Origin: Eubacterium sp.
GTDB taxonomy: Bacteria > Bacillota > Clostridia > Lachnospirales > Lachnospiraceae
Direction: 5' to 3'
Length of the DNA: 45,801 nt
Assembly: GCA_022796875.1 (NCBI GenBank)
Contig: JAAWJJ010000023.1
Span: 1-45,801 of the forward strand
The notes under the pieces are model-generated. The model was given only the letters and a program-made list of their open reading frames with translations. It did no database searches and was not told the origin of the DNA. Numbering within the stretch: position 1 is the first letter of the stretch; each line of letters begins with the position of its first letter. A program made the position numbers and the translations under genes. Below are positions 1-7,406 of this stretch, piece by piece.

Positions 1-140
1 ACGGTGCCGCCTGCTCCCACATGGCGGTATACTCCGGACAGTTCCGCTTTCGGGTCAACTTCCACATCGGTTTCCACATACTCTCCCGGCATGGATTTGA
101 TCAGTTCAATCGCAGAACGCAGATCATCCACTTTATTCAT
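1..140 (-). CDS. UbiD-family decarboxylase, N-terminal fragment cut by window edge
   Basis: Only the first 46 or so residues are in the window. They read MNKVDDLRSAIELIKSMPGE, continue through VETDVEVDPKAEL, and end near YRHVGAGGT. This pattern is typical of the N-terminus of clostridial UbiD-type, prenylated-FMN-dependent (hydroxy)aryl acid decarboxylases. The ATG at 138-140 is preceded by a strong AAAGGAGG ribosome binding site. The divergent neighbour at 506 resembles LpdD, which accompanies UbiD-type gallate/protocatechuate decarboxylases in lactobacilli, so the family call is well supported. The substrate cannot be told from the fragment; a phenolic or other aromatic acid is likely. The shared upstream region carries repeated dyads that a neighbouring MerR regulator could bind. 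Confidence 0.82.
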   Translation of the reverse strand, partial: MNKVDDLRSAIELIKSMPGEYVETDVEVDPKAELSGVYRHVGAGGT

Positions 141-204
141 TGCTATTACCTCCTTTATTTTGTTTCCTGTTTTATGGTTCATGTTTGTATTCACATTGTA
201 TTCC

Positions 205-221
205 TATATAGCTGATGTATA
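205..221. promoter_or_regulatory. Candidate operator dyad, copy proximal to ubiD
   Basis: This 17-bp sequence, TATATAGCTGATGTATA, differs at two positions from the two copies at 394-410 and 438-454. The consensus TATAnAGCnGnTnTATA is nearly a perfect dyad. It sits about 65 bp upstream of the ubiD start. By position it is a plausible site for the MerR-family regulator encoded at 942. No binding data are available; the assignment is inference. Confidence 0.45.
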
Positions 222-393
222 GCCACATGGTTTTTTTTACAAAATTTTAATATTAATTTTGTGAATAATTTATAAATAATTTTTTTAATGCTTTCTCTTT
301 TTTTTCGGTGCCGTTCCATATATAATAATATACAGGTATAATTGCTTTCTGAATATCGCCGCTGTTAACGTTGTATAATACATCATATAGATG

Positions 394-459
394 TATATAG
401 CGGCTGTATACATTGCACAGATACACCATATAGACATTATATAGCGGCTGTATACATTG
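394..459. repeat. 22-bp direct repeat (394-415, 438-459), candidate tandem operators
   Basis: Two identical 22-bp copies beginning TATATAGCGGCTGTATA occur with a 44-bp period upstream of lpdD. Each contains the near-palindromic TATA-T-AGC-G-GCT-G-TATA core. A separate 15-bp palindrome, ACATC-ATATA-GATGT, lies at 380-394, and weaker versions of the core occur around 353-369 and 460-477. The 365-bp gap between ubiD and lpdD otherwise holds only AT-rich sequence. The arrangement fits a divergently regulated promoter region with several regulator sites. Confidence 0.6.
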
Positions 460-505
460 TATAGATCCGCTGTAAATTTGAATGGAATTGAAAAAGGAGA
501 ATTAT

Positions 506-886
506 ATGACGGAACATAACATCGTTATTGCCGAACATTCCCTATATGAAATCAGGCTTACCGCAGTCTGCTGCGGAAAAGACCTGTCCGTAACGGTTTG
601 CGGCGGAACGCATCCCCATATAGGCGCCGTCTGCCTGGCCTGCGGTATTTTACCGGACGGCTCCCAGCCAAAATATTCGGCAACTGTAAACACCATCACG
701 GTAATGGATCATAAAGACGACGTTGTTGCCCGCCAACTGTCCGCCCGGCTTGCCGACAGGCTCCACGCTGTTGTTACCGTTGCCGCCGGGATTCACATTG
801 ACAACGCCAGGCCGGAAGAACTGAAAATTTTGCAGGAAAACTGTCTGGAAGCATCTGACCGTCTGCTAAAAGAACTTGACAAATAA
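506..886 (+). CDS. LpdD-like prenylated-flavin chaperone/accessory protein
   Basis: This 126-residue protein resembles the LpdD family, small accessory proteins found with UbiD-type hydroxyarylic acid decarboxylases. A role as chaperone for the prenylated-FMN cofactor has been proposed for the family. Recognisable parts are the N-terminal beta-rich section with CGGTHPHIGAVCLA, a central VMDHKDD and a helical C-terminus. The ATG at 506 is chosen because AAAAGGAGA lies 6-7 bases upstream; the in-frame ATG at 482 lacks such a site. It is transcribed divergently from the UbiD gene at the left edge and followed 55 bp later by a MerR regulator. The family call rests on remembered sequence pattern plus context, so it is good but not certain. 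Confidence 0.65.
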   Translation: MTEHNIVIAEHSLYEIRLTAVCCGKDLSVTVCGGTHPHIGAVCLACGILPDGSQPKYSATVNTITVMDHKDDVVARQLSARLADRLHAVVTVAAGIHIDNARPEELKILQENCLEASDRLLKELDK

Positions 887-941
887 TACCGGATTCTTTT
901 ATCATTGAGATTCAGATAACCTAAAGAAAGGAATGGATGAA

Positions 942-1823
942 ATGGCAACAGGACGTGATGAATCTTATTTAACGATCAGCGAGATGGCAAAAATCTGCCG
1001 TGTCAGTCGCCAGACTCTGATCTACTATGACAACAACGATATTTTTAAACCGGAATTTACCGACAGTCACGGATATCGTTTCTACTCTGTCTATCAGGTG
1101 CCATTTCTGCGGGAAATCTGTGCGTTAAAGGAAAAAAATTTTTCTTTAAAAGATATCGTGGAAAATTTAAAGGACCGCAATCTGGAAACGTTCCTTGACC
1201 TGCTTAAAGTTTATCAGCAGAATATTGATACCGAAATTGCAGAGTTGCAGAAGAAAAAGCAGGCGATCGACCAGCGTATCACCTATTACCAGAACACCAA
1301 AAAGGAACTGATGCATGTGGAAGAACCTTACATCAAACGGTTTCCGGAACGAAAATTCCTTTTCTGCGAATGGGGTACGGAAAATATGAGCCGTAAACAA
1401 ATGCATCTGACGCATATGCAGCTCCGGAATCGGGCAGACGACCTGGCTGTTAAAGTAGATTTCGGCTGGGGCGCCATGTTAAAGCATGAATCCATCAAAA
1501 AGAACACTCCGCTGAAACACGGTGGCGGGTATGTTGTACTACCAAAAGAATTTGAAAACACATACGGCATCCCGGCGGAAAATTATATCGTAACCCCCGC
1601 AGGATACTTTGTCTGCATGAATGTTTACGCGATGCCGTATGACACCTCTTATCTGGACGCGCTTTACGGCTGGATTACGGACAACCATTATTCTATTATC
1701 GGGGATCTGATCGATGAATGTATTCTGGATACCACTTTTTATAATAAAGACCGAACAACGGACTTCTGCCAGCTTCAGGTACCGGTCCGGATTCCCGGGC
1801 TACGCATAGAAACAGACATGTAA
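942..1823 (+). CDS. MerR-family transcriptional regulator with C-terminal effector-binding domain
   Basis: Residues about 9-75 form a MerR winged helix: YLTISEMAKICRVSRQTL, then IYYDNNDIFKP and GYRFYSVYQ. A coiled-coil dimerisation helix follows (about 85-125). The rest (about 130-293) resembles the GyrI/BmrR-like effector-binding module, with FLFCEWGTENMS, GGGYVVLPKEFE and a closing beta-rich section. The start is set at the ATG at 942, nine bases after AAAGGA; an ATG at 933 overlaps that site too closely. It lies 55 bp after lpdD and probably shares its transcript. It is the obvious candidate to control the ubiD/lpdD promoters, likely in response to an aromatic ligand; the ligand is unknown. 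Confidence 0.8.
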   Translation: MATGRDESYLTISEMAKICRVSRQTLIYYDNNDIFKPEFTDSHGYRFYSVYQVPFLREICALKEKNFSLKDIVENLKDRNLETFLDLLKVYQQNIDTEIAELQKKKQAIDQRITYYQNTKKELMHVEEPYIKRFPERKFLFCEWGTENMSRKQMHLTHMQLRNRADDLAVKVDFGWGAMLKHESIKKNTPLKHGGGYVVLPKEFENTYGIPAENYIVTPAGYFVCMNVYAMPYDTSYLDALYGWITDNHYSIIGDLIDECILDTTFYNKDRTTDFCQLQVPVRIPGLRIETDM

Positions 1824-1856
1824 CCCGAAAACCATTATTATTTTCAGGAGGAACCT

Positions 1857-2027
1857 ATGGCTTATTATATCAATAATAAGAAAAAGAAAACAAACACCGA
1901 ATCCCGGAAACCGCCAATGGATGCCAAAATTGAGGAACAGAAAAGACGCCGCAAATTTCAGCTTTTAGGCGGCGTAATCGTAATTATCATTTTCCTGATC
2001 TGGGGACTGGTCACAAAAGGATTTTAA
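1857..2027 (+). CDS. Small single-span membrane protein, 56 aa
   Basis: This ORF encodes 56 residues: MAYYINNKKKKTNTESRKPP, a charged stretch with EEQKRRRKFQ, one hydrophobic span (LLGGVIVIIIFLIWGLV) and a short TKGF tail. AGGAGG lies five to six bases before the ATG. It starts 33 bp after the MerR gene on the same strand and is followed by a hairpin with a T-run. The pattern (basic N-terminus, single span, very short C-terminus) predicts an N-in membrane peptide. I recognise no family. Its place next to the decarboxylase regulator could mean a membrane accessory role, but that is speculation. Confidence 0.6.
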   Translation: MAYYINNKKKKTNTESRKPPMDAKIEEQKRRRKFQLLGGVIVIIIFLIWGLVTKGF

Positions 2028-2057
2028 TGAAATCCATACTTCAAATATTTAGTTATG

Positions 2058-2100
2058 ATAGCAAATACTTGTAGAAATACTTGTATTTGTTATTTTTTTA
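2058..2100 (+). terminator. AT-rich hairpin with T-run after the small membrane protein gene
   Basis: ATAGCAAATAC (2058-2068) pairs with GTATTTGTTAT (2083-2093), with one G-U pair, and a run of T follows at once. The stem is AU-rich, so termination may be incomplete. The loop also contains the 11-mer AAATACTTGTA repeated at 2063-2073 and 2075-2085. Confidence 0.45.
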
Positions 2101-2431
2101 TAAAAATTTACTAAAATTTTTTAAAAAAAATTGTGCAGGTTTCCACAGAGAAACTACTTGCCTGTATGGTAACTACACACTATAAAATAAGAATATCAAA
2201 AGAGTTGGCGGTTCTAAGATAATGTCAGATTCTTAACTTTTTCAAAGAAAGGAGGAAAAAAGAGAAAATCCGAAAAGTTTGTCTGCTTTCCTGGTATACC
2301 ATTTGAATACTTGTGTCCTTGTATGGGCTTTCCATTGTGATACACATGGTTATACTTGGTTTTTGATGCTTTTCAGAAAAACAAAATAACGAATAAAATG
2401 GCTGTATGATTCAGCCGAAAGGAGTTGAAAT
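2101..2431 (+). promoter_or_regulatory. Leader region of the first TRAP operon
   Basis: No gene is evident in these 331 bases. An orphan AAAGGAGG at about 2247-2254 has no start codon at a suitable distance. A small hairpin, GGCTG-7nt-CAGCC (2400-2416), ends directly before the AAAGGAG site of the dctM gene and could affect its translation. I could not settle on one convincing -35/-10 pair. Confidence 0.3.
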
Positions 2432-3742
2432 ATGAGCCCTTTACTGATTGGACTGATCGGTCTTATAGCATTGCTCGTCTGTCTGTTCCTTGGAATGAAC
2501 ATTGGCTTTTCTATGATTCTGGTCGGATTTATCGGCTATGCAATCCTTATTAGCCCGAAAGCGGCGGTCGGATTGTTTGCCAGCGTTCCGTTTACGACCG
2601 TAGCAAGCTTCAGCTTCTCGGTTATCCCATTGTTTGTTTTAATGGGGCAGTTTGCTTTCTACTCGGGTCTGAGTCAGGATTTGTATTCATTCTGTTACAA
2701 GTGGTTAGGCCGGGTACCGGGCGGACTTGCTGCTGCTACCATTGCAGCCTGCGGCGGTTTCGCTGCTATTTGCGGTTCTTCTACTGCAACTACTGCAACA
2801 ATGGGCGTTGTTTGTTTACCGGAAATGAGAAAGTACAAGTACAAAGATGAACTTGCCTGCGGTTCTATTTCAGCCGGCGGAACGTTAGGTATCCTGATCC
2901 CGCCAAGCGTAGGTTTCATCCTGTACGGTATTACTGCCAGCCAGTCTGTCGGCGCCATGTTCGCCGCAGGTATTATTCCGGGTATTTTACTCGCAGTCGT
3001 GTACATAATTACGATTATCCTGCAGGTAAAGAAAAATCCTTCTCTTGCAGAAAAAGGCGAAAAATTCACGATGAAAGAAAAACTGGCTGCGTTTAAAAGC
3101 ATTATCGGTATTATTATTATATTTGTCATCGTGCTTGGTGGTATTTTCGGCGGCTTATTCACTGCAAACGAGGGAGCCGCAGTAGGAGCTTTCGCTGCAT
3201 TTATCTACATGATTATTAAAAAGAAAGCATCCTGGGAAAATATCAAAAAATCATTAACGGATACATTAAAAACCAGTTCCATGATTTTCATGATCATGAT
3301 CGGCGCTTATGTATTCGGATATTTCCTGACCGCTTCCAAACTGCCGATCACATTGGCACAGACCGTTGCCGAATTAAACATGCCGCCGATTATCGCGATT
3401 TTGTTAATTCTGGCAATCTATGCCGTACTTGGCTGTTTTGTCGACTCATTACCATTGATCGTATTGCTGACACCGATCTTTTTACCGATCGTTATGCAGT
3501 TCAATATGAATCCGGTATGGTTCGGCGTATTGATGGTTATGGTAATGCAGCTCGGACTTATTACGCCGCCGGTAGGCATGTGCGTATATGTCATGGGCGG
3601 TATCGCAAAGGACGTCCCCCTGCAGAGGATTTTCCTCGGGGTGTTCCCATTCGTTATCGCGCTGCTTATCACCTGTGTAATCGTTGCAGTGATTCAGCCG
3701 CTGTCACTGGCGCTGCCGACACTGCTTGGATTTATAAGTTAA
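2432..3742 (+). CDS. dctM: TRAP transporter large permease, DctM type
   Basis: This 436-residue, very hydrophobic protein has about 12 predicted membrane segments and the usual length of the DctM family. Typical marks are the N-terminal LIGLIGLIALLVCLFLGMNI, GSSTATTATMGVV, the GTLGILIPPSVGFILYGI loop, TANEGAAVGAF and the late LITPPVGMCVYV motif. With DctP and DctQ it imports an organic acid using a sodium or proton gradient. The ATG follows AAAGGAG by six or seven bases. The usual order in TRAP operons is P-Q-M; here M comes first, with P and Q behind it. Proximity to the UbiD/LpdD/MerR group suggests an aromatic carboxylate substrate, which is inference. Confidence 0.93.
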   Translation: MSPLLIGLIGLIALLVCLFLGMNIGFSMILVGFIGYAILISPKAAVGLFASVPFTTVASFSFSVIPLFVLMGQFAFYSGLSQDLYSFCYKWLGRVPGGLAAATIAACGGFAAICGSSTATTATMGVVCLPEMRKYKYKDELACGSISAGGTLGILIPPSVGFILYGITASQSVGAMFAAGIIPGILLAVVYIITIILQVKKNPSLAEKGEKFTMKEKLAAFKSIIGIIIIFVIVLGGIFGGLFTANEGAAVGAFAAFIYMIIKKKASWENIKKSLTDTLKTSSMIFMIMIGAYVFGYFLTASKLPITLAQTVAELNMPPIIAILLILAIYAVLGCFVDSLPLIVLLTPIFLPIVMQFNMNPVWFGVLMVMVMQLGLITPPVGMCVYVMGGIAKDVPLQRIFLGVFPFVIALLITCVIVAVIQPLSLALPTLLGFIS

Positions 3743-3770
3743 AATTCACTTAAAATTAGGAGGGAAAAGA

Positions 3771-4952
3771 ATGAAAAAGAAAATCGTGTCTATGTTACTT
3801 TGTACAGTAATGGCAACTGCCTTAGCTGCAGGCTGCGGCAGCCAGAAAACCGACGACGCCGCTGCTCCGGCTGACAACAACGCTGCTCCGGAAACTGAGG
3901 GCGAAGCTTCCGCACCTACGGCTGCTCCGGAAACGGAAGGCGAAACTTCCGCACCTGCGGCTGCATCTGCAGGTTCTACCGCTGATATTGAACTTACCTA
4001 CGACGGAGAGCCGATCGAACTGCTCGTTACCCAGCATGACCCGGAAAATTCCGCTACCGGCGAATTTTTGAACGACTGGAAAAAGATCGTGGAAGAAAAA
4101 TCTCAGGGCAAACTGATCCTGAATATCAACCATGGCGGTACTCTGGCAGGACCGAAAGATACCTACGATTATGTATTGAACGGAACCGCTGATATCGGCT
4201 GGGGACTTCAGTCTTTCTATGCCGACGTATTCCCGGTATCCGAAGTATTCTCACTGCCGATGATCGACATTGACAATGCCATCCAGGGTTCTACGGCAAT
4301 TTGGAACTTCTACAAATCGACGGATTATATGGATGCAGAATACGAAAACTTCCACGTACTGCTTCTGCACACGAACTGCCAGTCACCGATTTCTTTCGTC
4401 GGCGATAAAATTGAAACAGTAGAAGACCTTGCTTCCCTGCAGTGCCGTGCAAACGCAGGCCCTCCAACCACATTTGCTCAGAACCTGGGTATGACTCCTG
4501 TTTCTATCGCTATTACGGAATTATATCAGGCATTACAGACCGGCGCATGCGAATCCGTTATGACAGACTGGCACGCCATCAGCTCTTTCAAATTAAATGA
4601 AGTATGCAAAAACTTCTTAGATGAAAACCTCGGCGTATCCACATACTTCATGGTTATGAACAAAGACAAATATGAAAGCTTACCGGAAGACCTGCAGAAA
4701 ATCCTTGACGCAGCCAGCGAAGAAGCAATTGCCGCTACAGACGCATGGCAGAGATACGAAGATACCGTTCGTGATACGATCACTTCCGCTAATCCGGACG
4801 CTATCTATACATTCAGCGATGAAGAACATGATAAATTAAAAGCCGTTGCAGATGAAACCATTCAGCAGTGGATTGAAAGCATGAATGGTAAAGGATATGA
4901 CGGACAGGCAATCTATGATGAAGCTATGGCATGCCTTGAAGCTGCAAAATAA
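3771..4952 (+). CDS. dctP: TRAP transporter substrate-binding lipoprotein, DctP type
   Basis: This 393-residue protein begins with a lipoprotein signal (MKKKIVSMLLCTVMATALAA, then GC as the lipobox cysteine). Residues about 28-70 are a low-complexity Ala/Pro/Glu/Thr linker holding two copies of a 14-residue AAPETEGE-type repeat. The rest is a DctP-family solute-binding domain with LNINHGGTLAGPKDTYDYV, an LQCRANAGPPTTF section (the conserved Arg that binds carboxylates in this family) and a helical C-terminus. It would capture the substrate outside the membrane for DctM/DctQ. AGGAGG precedes the ATG and dctM ends 28 bp upstream. The expanded linker is longer than usual. Confidence 0.92.
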   Translation: MKKKIVSMLLCTVMATALAAGCGSQKTDDAAAPADNNAAPETEGEASAPTAAPETEGETSAPAAASAGSTADIELTYDGEPIELLVTQHDPENSATGEFLNDWKKIVEEKSQGKLILNINHGGTLAGPKDTYDYVLNGTADIGWGLQSFYADVFPVSEVFSLPMIDIDNAIQGSTAIWNFYKSTDYMDAEYENFHVLLLHTNCQSPISFVGDKIETVEDLASLQCRANAGPPTTFAQNLGMTPVSIAITELYQALQTGACESVMTDWHAISSFKLNEVCKNFLDENLGVSTYFMVMNKDKYESLPEDLQKILDAASEEAIAATDAWQRYEDTVRDTITSANPDAIYTFSDEEHDKLKAVADETIQQWIESMNGKGYDGQAIYDEAMACLEAAK

Positions 4953-5077
4953 TGCTTTCCTTTATTATAGACAGCACATTCCGTCCCTGAGATAACTGTT
5001 AGTACAAATACTGGTACAACGGATCATCCGTATCTGTTGTGCCGGTATCATACGGCAGGAAATGGAGGAATTATTAA

Positions 5078-5590
5078 ATGAAAAAATTTCATGCTGCAGT
5101 AGAAAAATTTTGTGGTGGAGTAAGTTATATCTCGATGGTTGCGCTGTTATTCGCAATGTTTGTACTTGTAATTGATATTATCCTTCACCTGTGTACCAAG
5201 AATATACGTATTCTCGGTAACCGTGAAATGGTAGAGTTGAGTATGGTTGTCATGATGTTCCTTTATATGGCAGTGACACAATTTCAGAAAGGCCACGTTC
5301 GTGTAGACATGTTCGTAAACAAATTCGGACCGCGCGGTTCTAATATTGTATTCGGTATTGTAGAAGGTGTGACAACAGTATTGTGCGCGATGCTTTGTTT
5401 CAAATCTTTCTCACAGACCGGTACTTACATTCAATCCGCACTGGGGACGTCCGTACTGCATATTCCGTTCTGGCCGTTTATGATTATAATGGGCGTCGGA
5501 TTTGCATTGTTTACACTTGCTTTGCTGATTACAACGATTGAGTTTTTTATGAAAGCCGCTCACCCGGACGCTCCGGAAGAAACCGCTTAA
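5078..5590 (+). CDS. dctQ: TRAP transporter small permease, DctQ type
   Basis: This 170-residue protein has four predicted membrane helices, as usual for DctQ: residues about 15-40, 55-75, 90-110 and 130-155. Typical features are the NREMVELSMVVMMFLYMAV segment and QKGHVRVDMFV after helix 2. It completes the TRAP transporter begun at 2432. A good GGAGG site precedes the ATG. A 125-bp gap separates it from dctP, longer than usual within a TRAP operon; it holds overlapping small inverted repeats around GGATCATCC but no gene. A strong terminator lies 55 bp after the stop codon. Confidence 0.9.
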   Translation: MKKFHAAVEKFCGGVSYISMVALLFAMFVLVIDIILHLCTKNIRILGNREMVELSMVVMMFLYMAVTQFQKGHVRVDMFVNKFGPRGSNIVFGIVEGVTTVLCAMLCFKSFSQTGTYIQSALGTSVLHIPFWPFMIIMGVGFALFTLALLITTIEFFMKAAHPDAPEETA

Positions 5591-5640
5591 ATAATTTCGG
5601 TTGCCACGCAAAATTTTTATTATCAGATTTTTTTGCAATA

Positions 5641-5697
5641 AAAAGCCGTCGCATTTATGGTATTATGAGAATCCATAAATGTGACGGTTTTTCTTTT
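5641..5697. terminator. Strong bidirectional terminator between dctQ and SRP RNA
   Basis: CCGTCGCATTTATGG (5646-5660) pairs with CCATAAATGTGACGG (5673-5687), 15 bp with one G-U pair. A TTTTTCTTTT tail follows on the plus strand, and a CTTTTTATTG tail on the minus strand. It would end dctQ transcription from the left and SRP RNA transcription from the right. Confidence 0.9.
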
Positions 5698-5702
5698 CAT
5701 CA

Positions 5703-5970
5703 AAATCCGAGCATCCTGCGTTGAATGATCCAAAACAGACGTTACCTTTACAGTTAACTCAGCCCAGGCACCCTTAAGGCACCCGAAAGGTTCTGCTTAG
5801 GGCTGCTTTGTTCCCAACCTGACCCGATTCACAGATTTCCGTCGCTTAAGACCCGGACATCAACGCCACTTATAAAGGGCAGCTCTGCCCCTTCAAACCC
5901 GAAACAGGATATCACCCCTACTATAGCGGATTGTAGGTACAGGGTACCGCTAACACCCCGGCTGCTCGGA
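5703..5970 (-). ncRNA. ffs: Signal recognition particle RNA, large bacterial (clostridial) type
   Basis: Read on the minus strand, the sequence holds the SRP domain IV core GGTCAGGT-TGGGAACA-AAGCAGCC. It also holds the Alu-domain stretch with GGGGTGTTAGCGG, TACCCTGTACC and TATAAGTGGCGTTGATG, known from Bacillus/Clostridium SRP RNAs. The ends pair: CCGAGCA at the 5' end (plus-strand 5963-5969) with TGCTCGG at the 3' end (5707-5713). The length of about 265-270 nt fits the large Gram-positive type. It scaffolds Ffh for co-translational membrane targeting. It has its own consensus promoter (5977-6005) and a terminator (5641-5697). The domain IV loop GGGAAC differs slightly from the common GGAA loop context. 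Confidence 0.93.
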
Positions 5971-5976
5971 GTATTT

Positions 5977-6005
5977 ATTGTACTTCATTCCACGTCGTTT
6001 GTCAA
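5977..6005 (-). promoter_or_regulatory. Consensus sigma-A promoter for SRP RNA, overlapping the end of cbiA
   Basis: On the minus strand, TTGACA (6000-6005) and TACAAT (5977-5982) are separated by exactly 17 bases. The -35 box lies inside the last codons of cbiA (stop at 5985-5987) and the -10 box lies just beyond the stop. The predicted start near 5970 fits the 5' end of the SRP RNA. Confidence 0.88.
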
Positions 6006-7406
6006 GGTTGGCGGAAAAATTTTCACTTGAAACCGACGCGCCTTTTCTACAAACCGCCTGGCAAATACCGGATTCGACGGATAATACAAATGCGGAAACC
6101 CCATCCAGCAATTTTCACTTTCTATAATACACGGATATTCCTTTCCGGATACTGGTTTTACGGCTATTGCATCCTCTCCGTTCATGGTACTGTCATAATA
6201 GTGAAACTCATGCCCTTTTATCTTTTCTCCCGGCAGTAAAAACCGGCTTTGCGTTTCCTGCATTTCTATATATCCGAAACGTACCGATTTTCCCGTATAA
6301 AAACAGTGTGCCGGAATCACGCCGGCCATTTTAAAACGGTTTCCCTCCTGGTCTGTAAGTTCATTATGCAAATACATAAAGCCGCCGCACTCCGCTACTA
6401 CGGGCATTCCGTTTTTTGCAGCCTGCCGGACGGACGCGCGCATACCGCTGTTTGCACTGAGCTCTTCCGCATACAGTTCCGGGTACCCGCCGCCGAACAG
6501 CAAGGCATGACAATTCTGCGGCAGTTTTTCGTCGTGCAGCGGAGAAAAATATACTATTTCTGCTCCGTTTTCTTCTAACGCCTGAATATTATCCATATAG
6601 TAAAAACAAAACGCTTCATCCCTGGCTATGGCAATAACGGGCCTCTCCTGCAGCGGTATCGGCCTGTCCTGGGCCGCTGTCGGACCGACTGCGGAAATTT
6701 TTTCGTAACGTTCCAGTTCCTCCGCCGTATCCGCTATTTCCATAATCTCTTCTACGGAAACGGTTTTCTGAAATTCCTCTGAAACTTTTTGCAGCTTTTC
6801 CTGAATCCTCTCCAGTTCATGCGGCAGAACCAGCCCCAGATGCCTGCTCCCAATCTGCAGGTCTTTCCTGTCGGGCAGGAATCCCAATACCGTCACGCCT
6901 GCTTCTTCTATCAAAGGTTTTATGACATCATAATACCCTTTTGAAATCCTGTTTAATATTATACCCCGGATCAGATGCTCTTTATCATACGAAAGAAAAC
7001 CGGCAATCAAGGGTATGACGGAGCGCCCCATACCTTTTGCGTCAATAACAAATATAATCGGCGTTTTCGTTACTTTTGCCAGATGGTAAGAGGAGCCTTC
7101 CTCCCGAATCCCGCCCAGGCCATCGAAAAGTCCCATAACACCTTCCAGAACCGCAAATCCGTTTTCTTCCATATGATTCAGGAAAAGCGTCCGGGTTTGT
7201 TCCTCGTCTGTAAAAAAAGTATCCAGATTTTTTGCGGGAACCCCGATTACTTTTTTATGAAACATCGGATCAATATAATCCGGCCCGCATTTACAGGAAA
7301 CAACCTGCTTTCCCCTGCTTTTTAACGCCCAAAGCAGCGCGCAGGTTACAATTGTTTTTCCGCTTCCGCTTTTCGGCGCAGCGATCATCACTCTTCTTAC
7401 TTTCAT
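5985..7406 (-). CDS. cbiA: Cobyrinate a,c-diamide synthase
   Basis: This 473-residue enzyme amidates the a and c side chains of cobyrinic acid using glutamine and ATP. The N-terminal domain is a DRTG/dethiobiotin-synthetase-like ATPase with P-loop APKSGSGKT (about 10-18), then CKCGPDYIDPMFH and LEGVMGLFDG. The C-terminal domain is a class I glutamine amidotransferase with LLFGGGYPELYAEEL and the nucleophile cysteine in VAECGGFMYLH. The length is normal for the family. GGAGG precedes the ATG, which overlaps the cbiJ-E-T stop by 4 bp. It is the last gene of the long cobalamin operon. Its final codons contain the -35 box of the SRP RNA promoter. Confidence 0.95.
   Translation of the reverse strand: MKVRRVMIAAPKSGSGKTIVTCALLWALKSRGKQVVSCKCGPDYIDPMFHKKVIGVPAKNLDTFFTDEEQTRTLFLNHMEENGFAVLEGVMGLFDGLGGIREEGSSYHLAKVTKTPIIFVIDAKGMGRSVIPLIAGFLSYDKEHLIRGIILNRISKGYYDVIKPLIEEAGVTVLGFLPDRKDLQIGSRHLGLVLPHELERIQEKLQKVSEEFQKTVSVEEIMEIADTAEELERYEKISAVGPTAAQDRPIPLQERPVIAIARDEAFCFYYMDNIQALEENGAEIVYFSPLHDEKLPQNCHALLFGGGYPELYAEELSANSGMRASVRQAAKNGMPVVAECGGFMYLHNELTDQEGNRFKMAGVIPAHCFYTGKSVRFGYIEMQETQSRFLLPGEKIKGHEFHYYDSTMNGEDAIAVKPVSGKEYPCIIESENCWMGFPHLYYPSNPVFARRFVEKARRFQVKIFPPTLTNDVE

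Noticed and set aside
2245..2270. AAAGGAGG ribosome-binding-like site in the first TRAP leader
   Set aside because: No ATG, GTG or TTG follows within a usable distance, so no leader peptide can be supported.
5078..5590. Separate promoter for the first dctQ within the 125-bp gap
   Set aside because: Small inverted repeats are present but no convincing -35/-10 pair was found.
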